Numbered from the stretch's first letter, positions 1-10,054 are shown. The stretch: 64,000 nucleotides of DNA from Acanthosepion esculentum (GCA_964036315.1 OZ038488.1:61552254-61616253); one strand, 5' to 3'. The notes: a model not told the origin generated them from the sequence alone. Translations and numbers: made by a program.

Positions 1-673
1 GGGTTTCACCAGGAATCAGTGTTCGCATGAAGCTTATCACTAAATCTAGGATTACTGAAAGTGACAAACATCAATAAAAATATTCCTGAAAAATTCACCC
101 AGGAAAAAGTAATCAAAATATTTATGGAATTGTGAAATATTTTGGTGCTTGTTTTGTAGAGATGCCAGATTTTACCGAGATATTTGCCTTGATTGGAATA
201 TTGCTGCTTGCTTTGTGTGTTTTTTGTTGATATACAGTATTTGCTTTTCTACATGTATGCTATGGGACTTTATTTACCAACCTAGTACCATAATCTTTTT
301 TTGCCTATAACCATATGTACCAATGTTAAAGAATACCAATAAATTTCTCTGTGGCTATTATGAATTTACTGTCTGTGCAGATGTTGACCCCTGAAAATAC
401 AACTAAAACAATTTTCAATGAATGTATGACGAAATGTAGTCAATTTCTTCTTTTCCACACAGAATTTCCTGGTAATTAATGGTTACCAGACTTCTATTAA
501 AAAAAGTACCAGTAGTATAATTTGTGCTCATACTGTAAGTGTTTCTTCATGATGAGTGAGAATGTGACATAAAGGTATAAGGTTATAATTTTGTTTTATT
601 TAATTGCGATATGTGCATTTTTTCCCTAAATATTCCATGTTAAAATCTGGGTGCATCCAATAAGCCGGTCACA

Positions 674-675
<2 letters not shown>
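1..675. other. AT-rich DNA, no recognised feature
   Basis: I see no gene, RNA or known repeat here. The region is AT-rich with short T runs and stops in all frames. Confidence 0.5.
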
Positions 676-731
<56 letters not shown>

Positions 732-735
732 ATAT
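676..735. repeat. (AT)n microsatellite with GATATA tail
   Basis: A pure AT dinucleotide tract at 676-714 is followed by GATATA units to 735. DNA just downstream (about 745-815) resembles 3232-3300, which also follows a TA tract, so a TA-linked dispersed repeat is likely. Confidence 0.9.
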
Positions 736-967
736 TGTGTATATTTCCGCAGCAAGTTTTCATTAATGCATGTTTCATTAAATAATATATAAAATTTTGT
801 CTATTTATTTTAAGTAAGTTCCTTTCGTATTGTCTGATAAGCTTAATCACTTTATCATTGAAAGACGAAAGGAAAACACCATATTGACACATGTTTGAAT
901 CCAATCTAAGCTTTCGGCTTACATGAGCCATTATCAAAGATGACAATTTTAATAAATCAAACAGCAC

Positions 968-1093
968 ATATACGAAACCACAATAATGGCCCGCCCTTGC
1001 GGTTTTCGCTTCCTTGGCTCGTAAATAAGTGTTTGTCGTTACTTTGAGCTTATTGAAACAGCAATGGCGGGCCATTATTGTGGTTTCGTATAT
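968..1093. repeat. Foldback element with 28-bp perfect inverted arms
   Basis: Bases 968-995 are the exact reverse complement of 1066-1093, with a 70-nt spacer. The outer sequences also resemble each other (TTATCAAAGAT near 930 and ATTATCAAAGAT near 1110). This fits a small foldback or MITE-like insertion. I do not recognise the family. Confidence 0.75.
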
Positions 1094-1099
1094 TTTCGA

Positions 1100-2100
1100 T
1101 ATATGGGGAATTATCAAAGATTCCGTTTTTGAAAAGAATCCGAGAACTATTGATGCTCTCAAACAAATTATTCGAGATTCATTGGTAAACTTATGACGTC
1201 AGAACCATTTGTTTCGTGATATTTGTCGAAGCGTTTTCTCACCTTGTAGGGAATGCATTGAAGCAGTTGGCTTGCAGTATCTTTAATTAATTTATTATTG
1301 TTTGCCATAGAATTTATTTTTGTTATAAACCAGAATTAACCATAACCATTTTAACAATAAATTTCTGGACTGTTGATTAATTGCTTTGTTTTAATTGTTT
1401 TTGTACGTAATTGTATAGTGACTTTATTGCCACCCTGTATATATATAATTAAAGGAAAATGTACTGGTGAAAACATATTTTCTATTGTTTTAGAGGAATC
1501 GAAGGAAATTATTTATTACGAACTGATGGAACGTAAACAAAATGTTACTATCCAAAGCTACGGTGAGTAATGGACTACATCGACTAAAATAAAGGAAGAT
1601 GATTCTTTTCTGGGCAATGAAGTCAACCGGTGCGTTGCCTGACAACACTCGTCCCCTTATAGCAAATGCTGTGGAGAAAAACGATCATTCTCCCCGGATG
1701 GAAAGTTCTCTTATATACCGTGGTCTTCAGGCCTGTCAGCTTCATACAATCTCTTGTTTCGCCACCATGAAAATATCTTCTTTTGCTTAACAATTAAATC
1801 ATTTACATGATATAAAGTATTTCCTCAAATACTTCATAGGACCAATGCTGAAATAATATTTTAGGATAAAACGTGGTGTAACGTCAATTTCGAAAAAGAT
1901 TGGACGATTTAATAATGTTACTAATGGATATCGGAATAAGAAAATGGAAAAAATCCTTTCTTCCTTCGAAAGGACTTCTTTAGACTAAATATTGTTCTTT
2001 TTTTATCGATGGACTCATAGAGAGGAAAAGAAATACAGTAAACTTTGATTAAAATTCTCAATGGAGAAAATCTTGACATACATGTACGCTGAACGTTAAA
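1100..2100. other. AT-rich DNA, no recognised feature
   Basis: Two short frames occur near 1373-1790 but match nothing I know and look like chance. No RNA gene or repeat is recognised. Confidence 0.5.
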
Positions 2101-2101
2101 A

Positions 2102-2420
2102 TTAAATGAATAAATTTTCTTGTACCTTTCCTTTATTTCTCGACAAATTTCCCCTCCTTTTATAACTTTCTAAAAGACATCTTCCGCTATTCCCATGCTT
2201 TCCCAGTTTTTTATCACGCATTTCGTCCTCTGTTACTATACTACCCAGATGAGTATATTCTCGAGCTGCTGCAATTTCTGTCCCTGATATGTAACTCAAA
2301 CAAAGGCTGCCCCTTTTGCTGACAACCATCCATTGTTTCTTCTTCCGTTTAATGATTTCTCCTGAGCTCCAACAATCATCTTGGCTAATATAACTTTCGT
2401 TTATTTTCTGAATCTGCCAT
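2102..2420 (-). pseudogene. LINE-A reverse transcriptase relic (C-terminal part)
   Basis: On the minus strand this encodes a piece beginning MVVSK, then a short strand with GTEI, then HLGSIVTEDE. That order (VVSK, ISGTEI, LGSI-TEDG) is typical of the region after the palm in endonuclease/reverse transcriptase LINEs, and it recurs at 28.5, 42.7 and 51.4 kb in this window. The frame decays after about 75 codons and no catalytic YADD is present. It is a dead 5'-truncated copy. The LINE clade is not assigned. Confidence 0.65.
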
Positions 2421-2468
2421 CAATACAGTGTTGTACACGTCTCCCGATAATAAATCTGATACCAGATT

Positions 2469-2472
<4 letters not shown>

Positions 2473-2512
<40 letters not shown>
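2473..2512. repeat. (AT)n microsatellite
   Basis: Pure AT dinucleotide tract. The sequence right after it (2517-2540) has CTGAAGG then GAAAC, a weak echo of a hammerhead core. Confidence 0.9.
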
Positions 2513-2514
<2 letters not shown>

Positions 2515-2732
2515 GTCTGAAGGTCAAGAGAGCGTGAAACTCGATTAGTGATTCGAGCTGTCCTGTTAAGTGTTGACGCTGTGAAGCATTTTATGGCCCA
2601 GTCTAGATAATCTGAGAGTTGAGCACTTTACTTTGCCTTTTGGCCTTCCTTTATAATTTTTTTCTTGTACTCGATTTCTTCCTTGTCTAAGGTGTTTTTT
2701 CTTTAGTAGTAGTAGTATACATAGATACCTAC

Positions 2733-2949
<217 letters not shown>

Positions 2950-3168
2950 TGTCGTTCCAATAACTTTTTTAACCGATTTTATTGTGAATTAAATTTAAGC
3001 GTCTAATGATTTTTTCTTTTTCTTTCAGATTTGGCGGACATTTGGTCGAAATTATTTTTCACATATAATTGGCATGACTTCAATAACAGGATCCATTAAA
3101 GAAAGAAAGAAATTTTTACCAATAACACTGATTTATTTACTGCTGACTTTGATTCGTTTGTACGTAAC

Positions 3169-3172
<4 letters not shown>

Positions 3173-3231
<59 letters not shown>
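3173..3231. repeat. (TA)n microsatellite
   Basis: Pure TA tract of about 59 bases. The following 70 bases resemble those after the tract at 676-735. Confidence 0.9.
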
Positions 3232-3235
<4 letters not shown>

Positions 3236-3705
3236 CATCTTCATTCAAGCATGTTTTGTTGAATAATCTAGACTTATGTCTATTTATTTTATTTTAATCC
3301 TTTCAAGTTCACGGATTAATTTCTTAGTGTTAATAAAAATAAAACTGATCAAGAAAATCGCCGTAATTATCCATCTGATTTTTATTTTCCCAAGTATTTT
3401 CAATCTCCTCCAAGATCCTCTTCGCGGGTGAATTTCCTCGTAAAAGATTAATGCGCGTTATGCATATGTGTGCATATATGAAAGCTGCAAAATTCGAAAA
3501 ATTTACCGCGATGTAAAGGAGGTAACTTAATTTATGTAAATACTTATTAAAATTGTAATTACGTCTTTTAAAAAATTGTTTTAATTGCAATTTTTAACAA
3601 TTACAATTTAGATATTTTAAAACCTTGCTGTTATAAACATTTTAGAACTTTGTTGTTATAATCATAATTGATTTTTTTATTGGTCGTAATTCTTTTATTT
3701 GTAGC

Positions 3706-3708
<3 letters not shown>

Positions 3709-3769
<61 letters not shown>
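3709..3769. repeat. (TA)n microsatellite
   Basis: Pure TA tract of about 60 bases. Confidence 0.9.
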
Positions 3770-3772
<3 letters not shown>

Positions 3773-3908
3773 TGCTACAAGAGTATGTATTGTATACTCT
3801 AAATATTATTATTGATTTTTATTATTTATATATTTGTATAATCAATGCAACATGTTTTGTGCGAATCTTTTATTACTGTGTACCTAATTTTGCATTCCGA
3901 TATGTGTA

Positions 3909-3911
<3 letters not shown>

Positions 3912-3962
<51 letters not shown>
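3912..3962. repeat. (TA)n microsatellite
   Basis: Pure TA tract of about 50 bases, 143 bases after the previous one. Confidence 0.9.
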
Positions 3963-3964
<2 letters not shown>

Positions 3965-4730
3965 GAAAAATAATCTCATTATGTAACCGATATGTTTTAT
4001 GTTTAGCGGATGCTTACCGACATTCTTGTCAAAACAATAACTGATATAGATATACTCTAATACAACTGTCTCCTGCGAATATTTTGTTAACTGTTGTTTT
4101 TTTTTGTGCGAGTCCTTTGAGGAATATCACTTATTCGAGCTAGTATTTCAAGACTGCCCGTAAGGATCTGGGCGCTTATAGCACAAAATGTTGGCGACCA
4201 ACAAATGCAATTAAAAAACAAGAGCAGAAATATGCAATGACACAGTGGGTGGGGATTAAAAAACTTCTTAATAACACAAACAAACGTATTTGTGGTGTAC
4301 AATCGGATTATTTCATTTGTTCATCCCCATAAGGATTATGAAAGATGGACCACATCATGATTATGCATTTTCAATATCAACGAGAAGGCAAATGTCTGCT
4401 TTTAAACATACGCATGCGTACAACCACACACACAGAAGCAAATATAAATCCGTACACATTCTTATATACATATATGTAAAGAATTCATGGATTTAGTTTT
4501 AATCCAACATTGTTATTACTGCAAACGTTAATTTTTTTTGAATGCGCAGGCCGATAGATATAATACACACAGTTTAATAAATAAAAGTTGGGCCTCTCTT
4601 TTAAATACGAAGTATCCACTATGATCAGGTTTGAAGTAATAAAGTAATAGTATTAACACTAATTTATATACGTAAATTATATAATTCACCGTGTGCCAAT
4701 TTCTGTAAAAAGTTTAAGATATACAGTGTG
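3963..4730. other. No recognised feature
   Basis: AT-rich DNA with a few short frames (4087-4496) that match nothing I know. Confidence 0.4.
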
Positions 4731-4849
4731 CAGCAAAAGTCACACCCTTTTTTTACTTTTTGACATTTGTGGAATAAAAATAATTTACAGTAATTTCAGA
4801 GAATTTATAAGTTTTGTCATATCAGAATAACATGCCTTATATAATGATT

Positions 4850-4968
4850 GTCTAACCGTAGGTTAAATGTGGTAAAAAGCCGAATGTATGAGGCACCCAG
4901 TGAGGATCGAACTAACTATTCATTCTTAATTAACTTAGCGAGACACCCTTCCTAAAGAATATAGCACG
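4850..4968 (-). mobile_element. tRNA-derived SINE, family S2 (decayed)
   Basis: On the minus strand a tRNA-like head precedes a B-box-like GTTCGATCCTCACTG. It is homologous to copies at 4985, 24405, 35805 and 40960 (minus) and 41362 (plus). Confidence 0.6.
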
Positions 4969-4984
4969 TCGAAATGCCAACATA

Positions 4985-5118
4985 GTTTTCTATAGTGTAG
5001 CTTAAATGTGTCACAAGGCCGAAAGGTTGGAACACTCAGTGAGGCTCGAACTCACTATTCAGTCGTAATGAGAGCTACCGAGACAATTTTGCTAAGCATT
5101 ACGTGGCGTCGAGGTGCC
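4985..5118 (-). mobile_element. tRNA-derived SINE, family S2
   Basis: Second, tandem copy in the same orientation as the previous one. On the minus strand the B box is GAGTTCGAGCCTCACTG, and the A-box region is derived from a TGGTCTAATGG-like sequence. No recent target-site duplication is obvious. Confidence 0.65.
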
Positions 5119-5144
5119 GAACAACATGATTTGTTATGATAAAC

Positions 5145-5410
5145 AAACTAAACGACAAGTTCAAAATACGCCCCTGTTCAATACAAGACAGAACAATATT
5201 GGCAGAACTTTTACAAACCATTTGATATATTTGTACATTAATTTCAGAATATTTTTCAGAAATTGCTGGATTTGATCCAAGAATTGTTTTTGGTTTGAAC
5301 GGGTAAATAAAATCTTTCAGTACATCCCACGAGATAAAGTCTGGTGGTATGAAGTCTGGTGATCGTGATGGCTACTCAATTGCCTCACGCCGTTCTATCC
5401 ACCATAGCTA
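5145..5410 (-). pseudogene. Mariner/Tc1-type transposase C-terminal relic
   Basis: Read on the minus strand, one frame gives RSPDFIPPDFISWDVLKDFIY and then a stretch with IEQGR. This matches the late part of the DDE domain of mariner-like transposases, where RSPDL-P-DFFLWG is followed by a helix region and a CIE--G end. The third acidic residue and the N-terminal DNA-binding part are not preserved. The motif order is seen directly. The family name is from memory. Confidence 0.55.
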
Positions 5411-6100
5411 TAAATTATGATGTAACTATTCCCGAACGCATAAGTTATAGTCAATCATAAGCCGTCTTAAACTACTTCAATTTATTTCTGTTCAGTAAAG
5501 GTTAATAAATTAAAATGGGAGTTACTTTAGCCGCGCCCTCTATTATGAAGAACTCCCGCTGTTGGCAGATGTAATTATAAAGGGCTATAAATTTGAAAAA
5601 GAAAAACTGGTTGTGTGGGTGTAATATGCATTTAAAAAAATAATATAGATATTCTGTAATAATTAATGCAGTCGTTCTCATCCGTGTTCTGAGCTGCGAA
5701 GAATCCATAAATTCTGGGTGTTGATTCAGGAAGTTCTTTAATATTTTTAAGCATGTTTCTACAGAATGTTATTGGGAATAAGTTGTTGATGAACTCTTGG
5801 ATATGGTTTTCCTCAAGGAAGGTCCGCAGTGATCAATAAAAGGTAACATACGATTGACACAACGTCAGGTAAATATGACCGGTAGGGTAGAACAATCCTA
5901 CCTGGTTACACACAGTGTACTTTTTGTTGGATGTGGCCTTGCGCTTTCATAAAGGATAGCATTTTACTATAATCCTCTATGTTTGCTGCTACTGTTGTGC
6001 AAAACAGGTATATCAATGTAATGAAAATTTATTCTGAACATCCACGTAGATTCGTTATTTCAGTTGTTGTCTTAAAACGGAAATTAGATATAAACGACTA
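5411..6100. other. No recognised feature
   Basis: Possibly the rest of the mariner-like remnant, but I recognise no transposase motifs. Confidence 0.3.
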
Positions 6101-6102
6101 AA

Positions 6103-6121
6103 TTATATATATATATATATA
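6103..6121. repeat. Short (TA)n tract
   Basis: Nineteen bases of AT repeat at the left edge of the inverted ribozyme element that follows. Confidence 0.85.
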
Positions 6122-6205
6122 AGTAATAATTAGGAGGATTTGATAAATGTAATTAAGTAATTCATCGAGTCTGAAACCTCAACAGAATGCACAGAAATGC
6201 AGAAA

Positions 6206-6247
6206 GCACTGGACGGCCGTTTCGTCCTATATTTGGGACTCATCACG
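6206..6247 (-). ncRNA. Hammerhead ribozyme motif, C3 substituted
   Basis: Minus strand: TGATGA (6245-6240), stem II GTCC/GGAC, GAAAC (6223-6219), self-complementary stem III ACGGCCGT, then the cleavage triplet GTC with the cut predicted between 6212 and 6211. The downstream stem I strand is CAGTGC. The base before TGATGA is G instead of the needed C3, and its own upstream stem I strand is absent. Probably inactive. Confidence 0.5.
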
Positions 6248-6373
6248 GAATAATGTGAGTGAGCGGCGCTATATTGAGTCTGATTTGCTACCTCTTCGAG
6301 TCCCGTAGAACAGTTGGTAGGGTGTTCGCTTGACAACCTAACTGTCAGGGTTTCAATTCTCGGTAGTGGATGC

Positions 6374-6411
6374 GCACTGCTGATGAGTCCCAAATATAGG
6401 ACGAAACGGCC
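6374..6411 (+). ncRNA. Hammerhead ribozyme motif lacking its cleavage site
   Basis: Stem I strand GCACTG (6374-6379), CTGATGA (6380-6386), stem II GTCC with loop 6391-6398 and GGAC (6399-6402), GAAAC (6403-6407), then GGCC. The next bases are GAGG instead of GTC. Against the minus-strand partner at 6206-6247 this is a deletion of about 33 bp that removed the cleavage site. The retained GCACTG is exactly complementary to the partner's CAGTGC, so the two copies together define one perfect hammerhead. Confidence 0.6.
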
Positions 6412-6696
6412 GAGGTTTCAGACTCGATGAATTACTTAATTACACTTAATTGAATTACTTAATTGCACGCACATACACGAACTAAGTCCACGCCGGAGTT
6501 GATGAGACAGACGACGAGCGATATCTTCATCTGTCGAAATAGACTATCCCCCATATGAGTTGATTAGTGATTTTGATGTTTATTAATTATTTGCTCTGTA
6601 ATAATATATACATTGAGCTCTTTCTGTGGAGCAGTTTTAATATTTTATATTACTAGGCTCTACTTGGATTATATACCAATGGATTTTTTACGTTTA

Positions 6697-6702
<6 letters not shown>

Positions 6703-6730
<28 letters not shown>
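6703..6730. repeat. (AT)n microsatellite
   Basis: AT tract at the left edge of the next ribozyme element. Confidence 0.9.
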
Positions 6731-6736
<6 letters not shown>

Positions 6737-7003
6737 GAAGAAATATAGTTTTAATGTGTGCTATATTTCTGGGATAAAGTGCTCAATATCAGAGATAAAG
6801 TGTATGTAAATAAATATATAAAGTGAACCTTGAAGTCAACACTCAGAGGCGACAGCGCGTTTCATGCTAGACGCAATCGTCAGGCCTGGTCCACTGATAA
6901 TATATAATATAATATTGTTTTAAGGTGTGCTATATTATGGGAAAATTTATATCTAGCATAAAACACCCTGTCGTCTCTGAGTGTTGACTTCAAGGTTTAC
7001 TCT

Positions 7004-7005
<2 letters not shown>
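6731..7005 (-). mobile_element. Ribozyme element family F2b with inverted partial copy
   Basis: The left half (6735-6890) is the reverse complement of 22971-23125. The right part (about 6950-6995) repeats the ribozyme end in inverse orientation, lacking the 5' half of the core. It is flanked by (AT)n on the left and (CA)n(TA)n on the right. No coding capacity. Interpreted as a non-autonomous, microsatellite-associated retroelement. Confidence 0.55.
6846..6888 (-). ncRNA. Hammerhead ribozyme motif, type I (F2b)
   Basis: Minus strand: stem I strand AGGC, CTGACGA (6883-6877), stem II of TGC/GCA inside a T-T closing mismatch (6876-6864), GAAAC (6863-6859), tiny stem III ACGCGCTGT, then C with the cut predicted between 6851 and 6850, then GCCT. 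AGGC and GCCT give a 4-bp stem I. N7 is C, a tolerated position. The non-canonical closing pair of stem II is the main weakness. Confidence 0.6.

Positions 7006-7007
<2 letters not shown>

Positions 7008-7087
<80 letters not shown>
7008..7087. repeat. (CA)n then (TA)n compound microsatellite
   Basis: CA repeat 7008-7060, then TA repeat 7061-7087. It separates the F2b element from a ribozyme SINE copy. Confidence 0.95.
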
Positions 7088-7090
<3 letters not shown>

Positions 7091-7262
7091 CATCCACAGA
7101 CAGACTGTTTTGCTAGTGTGGCTAGATGCCCGGTAGCCTCTAGCTAGAATCGAAACCCGAGTGAATTGACGTCAGTCGGGATTCTACCACTAAGCCGTTG
7201 GCGCACACCAGGGATGAAGGTGAATTTAAGCGTATTTATTTTTAGATAAACACATAGTGACT
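7086..7262 (-). mobile_element. Ribozyme SINE (family S4), core-deleted copy
   Basis: Reverse complement of about 49828-50023. On the minus strand, the tRNA-like part has GGCTTAGTGGTAGAA and GGGTTTCGATTC, and stem I strands CCACA and TGTGG both remain. Most of the ribozyme core between CTGA and the GAAAC region is missing, leaving CTAGCAAAACAG. A clean internal deletion killed the ribozyme but left the SINE. Confidence 0.75.
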
Positions 7263-7840
7263 GATAGAACTCGATTCGATTTGCTGAAGAATTACCGATT
7301 AATACAACAGCTACCCAAAGAGGAACGGAGAGTAGAACTACCGAAACGTTGCAAGAATAACAATCAAAATGAGTATACTAGCGTGGTATATTTAATTCTT
7401 TTATCGATGTTATTTTTATGCATTTTATTTTTACCTGAAATCTTTTAAATACTAGTTAAATAATACTATTAAATATTATTTCTATTTTACTACTATTTTT
7501 ACTTTATTTCATTATTCTTGTTTTATTGATCCCGTTTCTCATTATATATCCTTACAATTAAAAGTTTGACTCTTAAATATAATGCAATGCAACTCATATG
7601 TAATTTTTTTAAAAACTTCCTACGCTTCTCTCTATTTCTGTTCGTCTTTTTCCGTTTTGTCAATTTCTTTGGATTCTCCTGTCATAGATAATTTTTCTTT
7701 CTCTTTCGCTTTTCTCTTTCCCTATGTTGCCTGTTCTTTCTTTCCCCTCTCGCACTATTTATGATGTCTTTTTCTTCTCCCCACCCCTTCTTTCTTTTCT
7801 GGCAATTCATTCTTTTCTTTCTTTTCCTCTTTTTCTTGGC
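7263..7840. other. No recognised feature; pyrimidine-rich toward the end
   Basis: From about 7610 the plus strand becomes strongly pyrimidine-rich. A short frame at 7257-7448 matches nothing known to me. Confidence 0.4.
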
Positions 7841-8012
7841 AGTCCTGGGTAAGACGATAAACTACATATTGCAGCAAGGCCTCTGATCAGGATATTGGAG
7901 GTTTTAAGAAGCGTAGAACCACCTCTTAATTTCTGCAGTTCCCAGGTCTACCCTGACCCGAGATGGTAGCCCCTTAGGGTCCAAGCTATGGGCAAATAGT
8001 CAATCCCCAAAT
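7841..8012 (+). repeat. Dispersed repeat R1
   Basis: Shares AGTCCTGGGTA, GACGATAAACTACAT, GCAAGGC and AGCTATGGGCAAATAGT with copies at 24604 and 56364 (plus) and 50950 (minus). The last module also occurs in the body of SINE family S1, so R1 may be a SINE-derived or composite element. Confidence 0.65.
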
Positions 8013-8017
8013 TTTTT

Positions 8018-8506
8018 TTTTAAGCGTATCGCCCCAAGCAAGGCTGGAAGCCACTATCACGCAAGGGGTTAGAGAAGGGTTGGAGGAAGAGCAGATAGGA
8101 GTGGTAAAGGAGAGGATGTGGAGAAAGAGAAAGACAGTGGGTCGATCAAGGCAAGGGGGTTGCAGAAGATTTGGAGCGAGAGCAGATAGGAATGAAAAAA
8201 TGAAAGGATGTGGAGAAGGGAAGTGGATAGATCAAGGCAACTGGAGATGTCGATTGACGCTACACTTAAACCGTTGGAGATTGTAATTGTCAGGGAAACA
8301 GTAATAGGGAAGGGAGTTCCATAGGCGAGATGTGCGAGACATGAAGCTATTGGAGTAGAAGAGACGTCTGCATCTAACAGTTTCCACAGTGTAGGGGTGG
8401 GAGCGGGATGCCAGCCTCGTGGGGCGTTTAAATTCACGAGGCCTAGGGACAAGCGAGAGCAGCTCCTCGGAGCAATTACCGTGAAAGTACTTGTAAAAAA
8501 AACTAT
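8018..8506 (-). pseudogene. LINE-B reverse transcriptase 3' end relic
   Basis: On the minus strand this carries the C-terminal tail of a non-LTR reverse transcriptase and its 3' UTR. It matches the better copy at 47235-47957, where the tail reads FYKYFHGNCSEELLSLV and then SRTSRLWNSLP. Frames are broken. It ends near 8020 with the shared 3' sequence GCAAGGCTGGAAGCCACTA (plus-strand reading). Clade probably within the CR1/L2/jockey group, by the NSLP tail only. Confidence 0.65.
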
Positions 8507-9165
8507 GAAAGTATTAAAAAAATGCATGTTTATAGTTAAAATACCAGTAATACATTTTATGTAAAATAACATTAGTAACATTACCTATTTATAGTAAAAT
8601 TAGTAACAATACATATTCTATAGTAAAATTAGCAACACAACATTTTTAAAGCAAAATGACCAACAATACATTTTATAGTAGAATTACCAACAATACATTT
8701 TATAGTAGAATTACCAACAATACATTTTATAGTAGAATTACCAACAATACATTTTATATGTAAATGACATTTTATCTGTAGCTGAAGGCATACAATTGCG
8801 TTCAAAATATATTGCGTTGAAGACATAAAACTGATCAAAATATTTACATTTTGGAATTGACTCATTGAGTAGTTGATAAACCAAACAACCAAGATAAAAG
8901 AAGACATTAATGACATTAATCCATGGAATATCCTACAATTTATTAAAGGAATCAAACTGTATTCCAAAATTTAACCTCGACAAACTACATAAAACTCACA
9001 TATCATTGCGGCTAGTAATTATGTCTACACAAACAGGACCATGTATTCAACTGTGGAAGCAGAATAATATACCATATTTGTATTACTTCAAACTCCCAAG
9101 AAAATTAAATTTCGGCATTAAATGACCCATATGAAGTTGATGTGGCGTTAAGCAAACAAATGAAT
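8507..9165. repeat. Dispersed repeat R2
   Basis: Segments around 8820-9165 recur at 24780-25320 and 25860-26045 (for example CATATGAAGTTGATGTG and CATGTATTCAACTGTG variants). It contains a small 27-bp tandem array. Unclassified, and it follows R1 in two loci, suggesting one longer composite. Confidence 0.55.
8640..8760. repeat. 27-bp tandem repeat, about four units
   Basis: Units begin CAACAATACATTTTATAG at 8661, 8688, 8715 and 8742. Period 27 is a multiple of three, which gives a spurious repeated peptide on the minus strand. Confidence 0.85.
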
Positions 9166-9410
9166 CACTCTCTTTTTTTATCTCCCTTTCTTCTATTCTT
9201 TTTTTTTTCATTTCCATCGACTCTCTTAACTGTTTTTCTTTCTTTCTTCCTCTACATCTGGCTCTCGGTGACTTCTCTTTAACTTTAACTGCTACTCTGT
9301 TTCTGGTAAACTCTTTCATTTTGACTGACCCCCCCCCTCTCTCTCTCTCTACTTTTTCTATTCTGTTCTTTCCAATATTTGGTTCGCATACTCCTACTAC
9401 TGTTTACCCT

Positions 9411-9491
9411 TTCTTCTTCTTCTTCTTCTTCTTCTTCTTCTTCTTCTTCTTCTTCTTCTTCTTCTTCTTCTTCTTCTTCTTCTTCTTCTTC
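9411..9491. repeat. (TTC)n / (GAA)n microsatellite
   Basis: About 27 uninterrupted TTC triplets on the plus strand. Confidence 0.95.
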
Positions 9492-9690
9492 CCTTTTGTT
9501 ATTTTCTCCCATTTTGTCATTCTCTCTCTCTCCCACTCTTTTTCCTCTCGCTCCCTGTTCCTCGGAGTCTCTTTCCTTTTATTGTCCTTCAATTCCTTAT
9601 CATCGTTCTTCTGATATTTGCCTGCCCCCGCTTTTTTCTGTCTTTTTTTTTCCTCAAATATTTTTTCTACTGAGCTTTCTTTTTCCCTTT

Positions 9691-9730
9691 CACTCACTCA
9701 CTCACTCACTCACTCACTCACTCACTCACT
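9691..9730. repeat. (CACT)10 microsatellite
   Basis: Ten perfect CACT tetranucleotides. Confidence 0.95.
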
Positions 9731-10054
9731 GTAGTGCGTATTACTTTTTCTCTTTATCTCCCCCTTTCTCCGTTTTACGCCTTTTATATTCTTTTTTTTT
9801 CTCACCCTCCCTCGTAATGTTTTTCCCTTCTTTTATACCCCTTTCTCTGCAATTTTTTAAATTTTGTAAATTCTTCGCTCTCATTCTTGTTCCCATTTCT
9901 CTTCAATTCTTTTTACTTTCAGCTGATAGTAATTTGGAATGCCGACAAAGAAACTAGACAAGAGCCACACACACAGGCACACAAACAAATTCCCCCCCCC
10001 TCTCTCTCTCTCATACACTCCGACACTCTCTCTCCCCCTCATTCAGACTCTCTC

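Larger units (their letters stand above)
4732..5926. mobile_element. Possible mariner-like element remnant carrying two SINE insertions
   Basis: The left edge reads TACAGTGTGCAGC with CAAAAGTCACACCC just inside, a mariner-like terminus. The right edge has CACACAGTGTA. Between them lies a transposase C-terminal relic (about 5145-5410, minus strand). Two SINE copies (4850-4968 and 4985-5118) sit inside. The pairing of the two ends is only partial, so the outer limits are tentative. Confidence 0.35.
6130..6445. mobile_element. Inverted ribozyme-bearing element with tRNA-like core
   Basis: Outer arms about 6150-6180 and 6411-6442 are inverted copies of each other, and so are inner arms 6214-6242 and 6382-6411. 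The inner arms are two hammerhead motifs in opposite orientation. The middle (about 6290-6360, plus) has a tRNA-like stretch with GTTGGTAGGGTGTTCG and a B-box-like GGGTTTCAATTC. It looks like one tRNA-head plus hammerhead unit (plus strand) joined to an inverted partial copy. Organisation resembles the Schistosoma Sm-alpha element (pol III-type promoter plus hammerhead), which is known. Homology to it is not claimed. Confidence 0.6.
9150..9880. repeat. Long polypyrimidine region
   Basis: About 700 bases in which the plus strand is mostly T and C, with embedded (TTC)n and (CACT)n arrays. Apparent poly-Ser, poly-Phe, poly-Glu and poly-Lys frames are artefacts of the repeats. Confidence 0.8.

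Noticed and set aside
626..1162. 178-codon minus-strand frame
   Set aside because: Spans a TA tract and an inverted repeat. No protein family recognised.
2517..2545. Hammerhead core after a TA tract
   Set aside because: CTGAAGG then GAAAC, but no stem II and no cleavage triplet can be placed. At best a distant relic.
9379..9957. Long open frame rich in Ser and Phe
   Set aside because: It is the translation of (TTC)n and pyrimidine-rich DNA. Overlapping frames on both strands are equally long.
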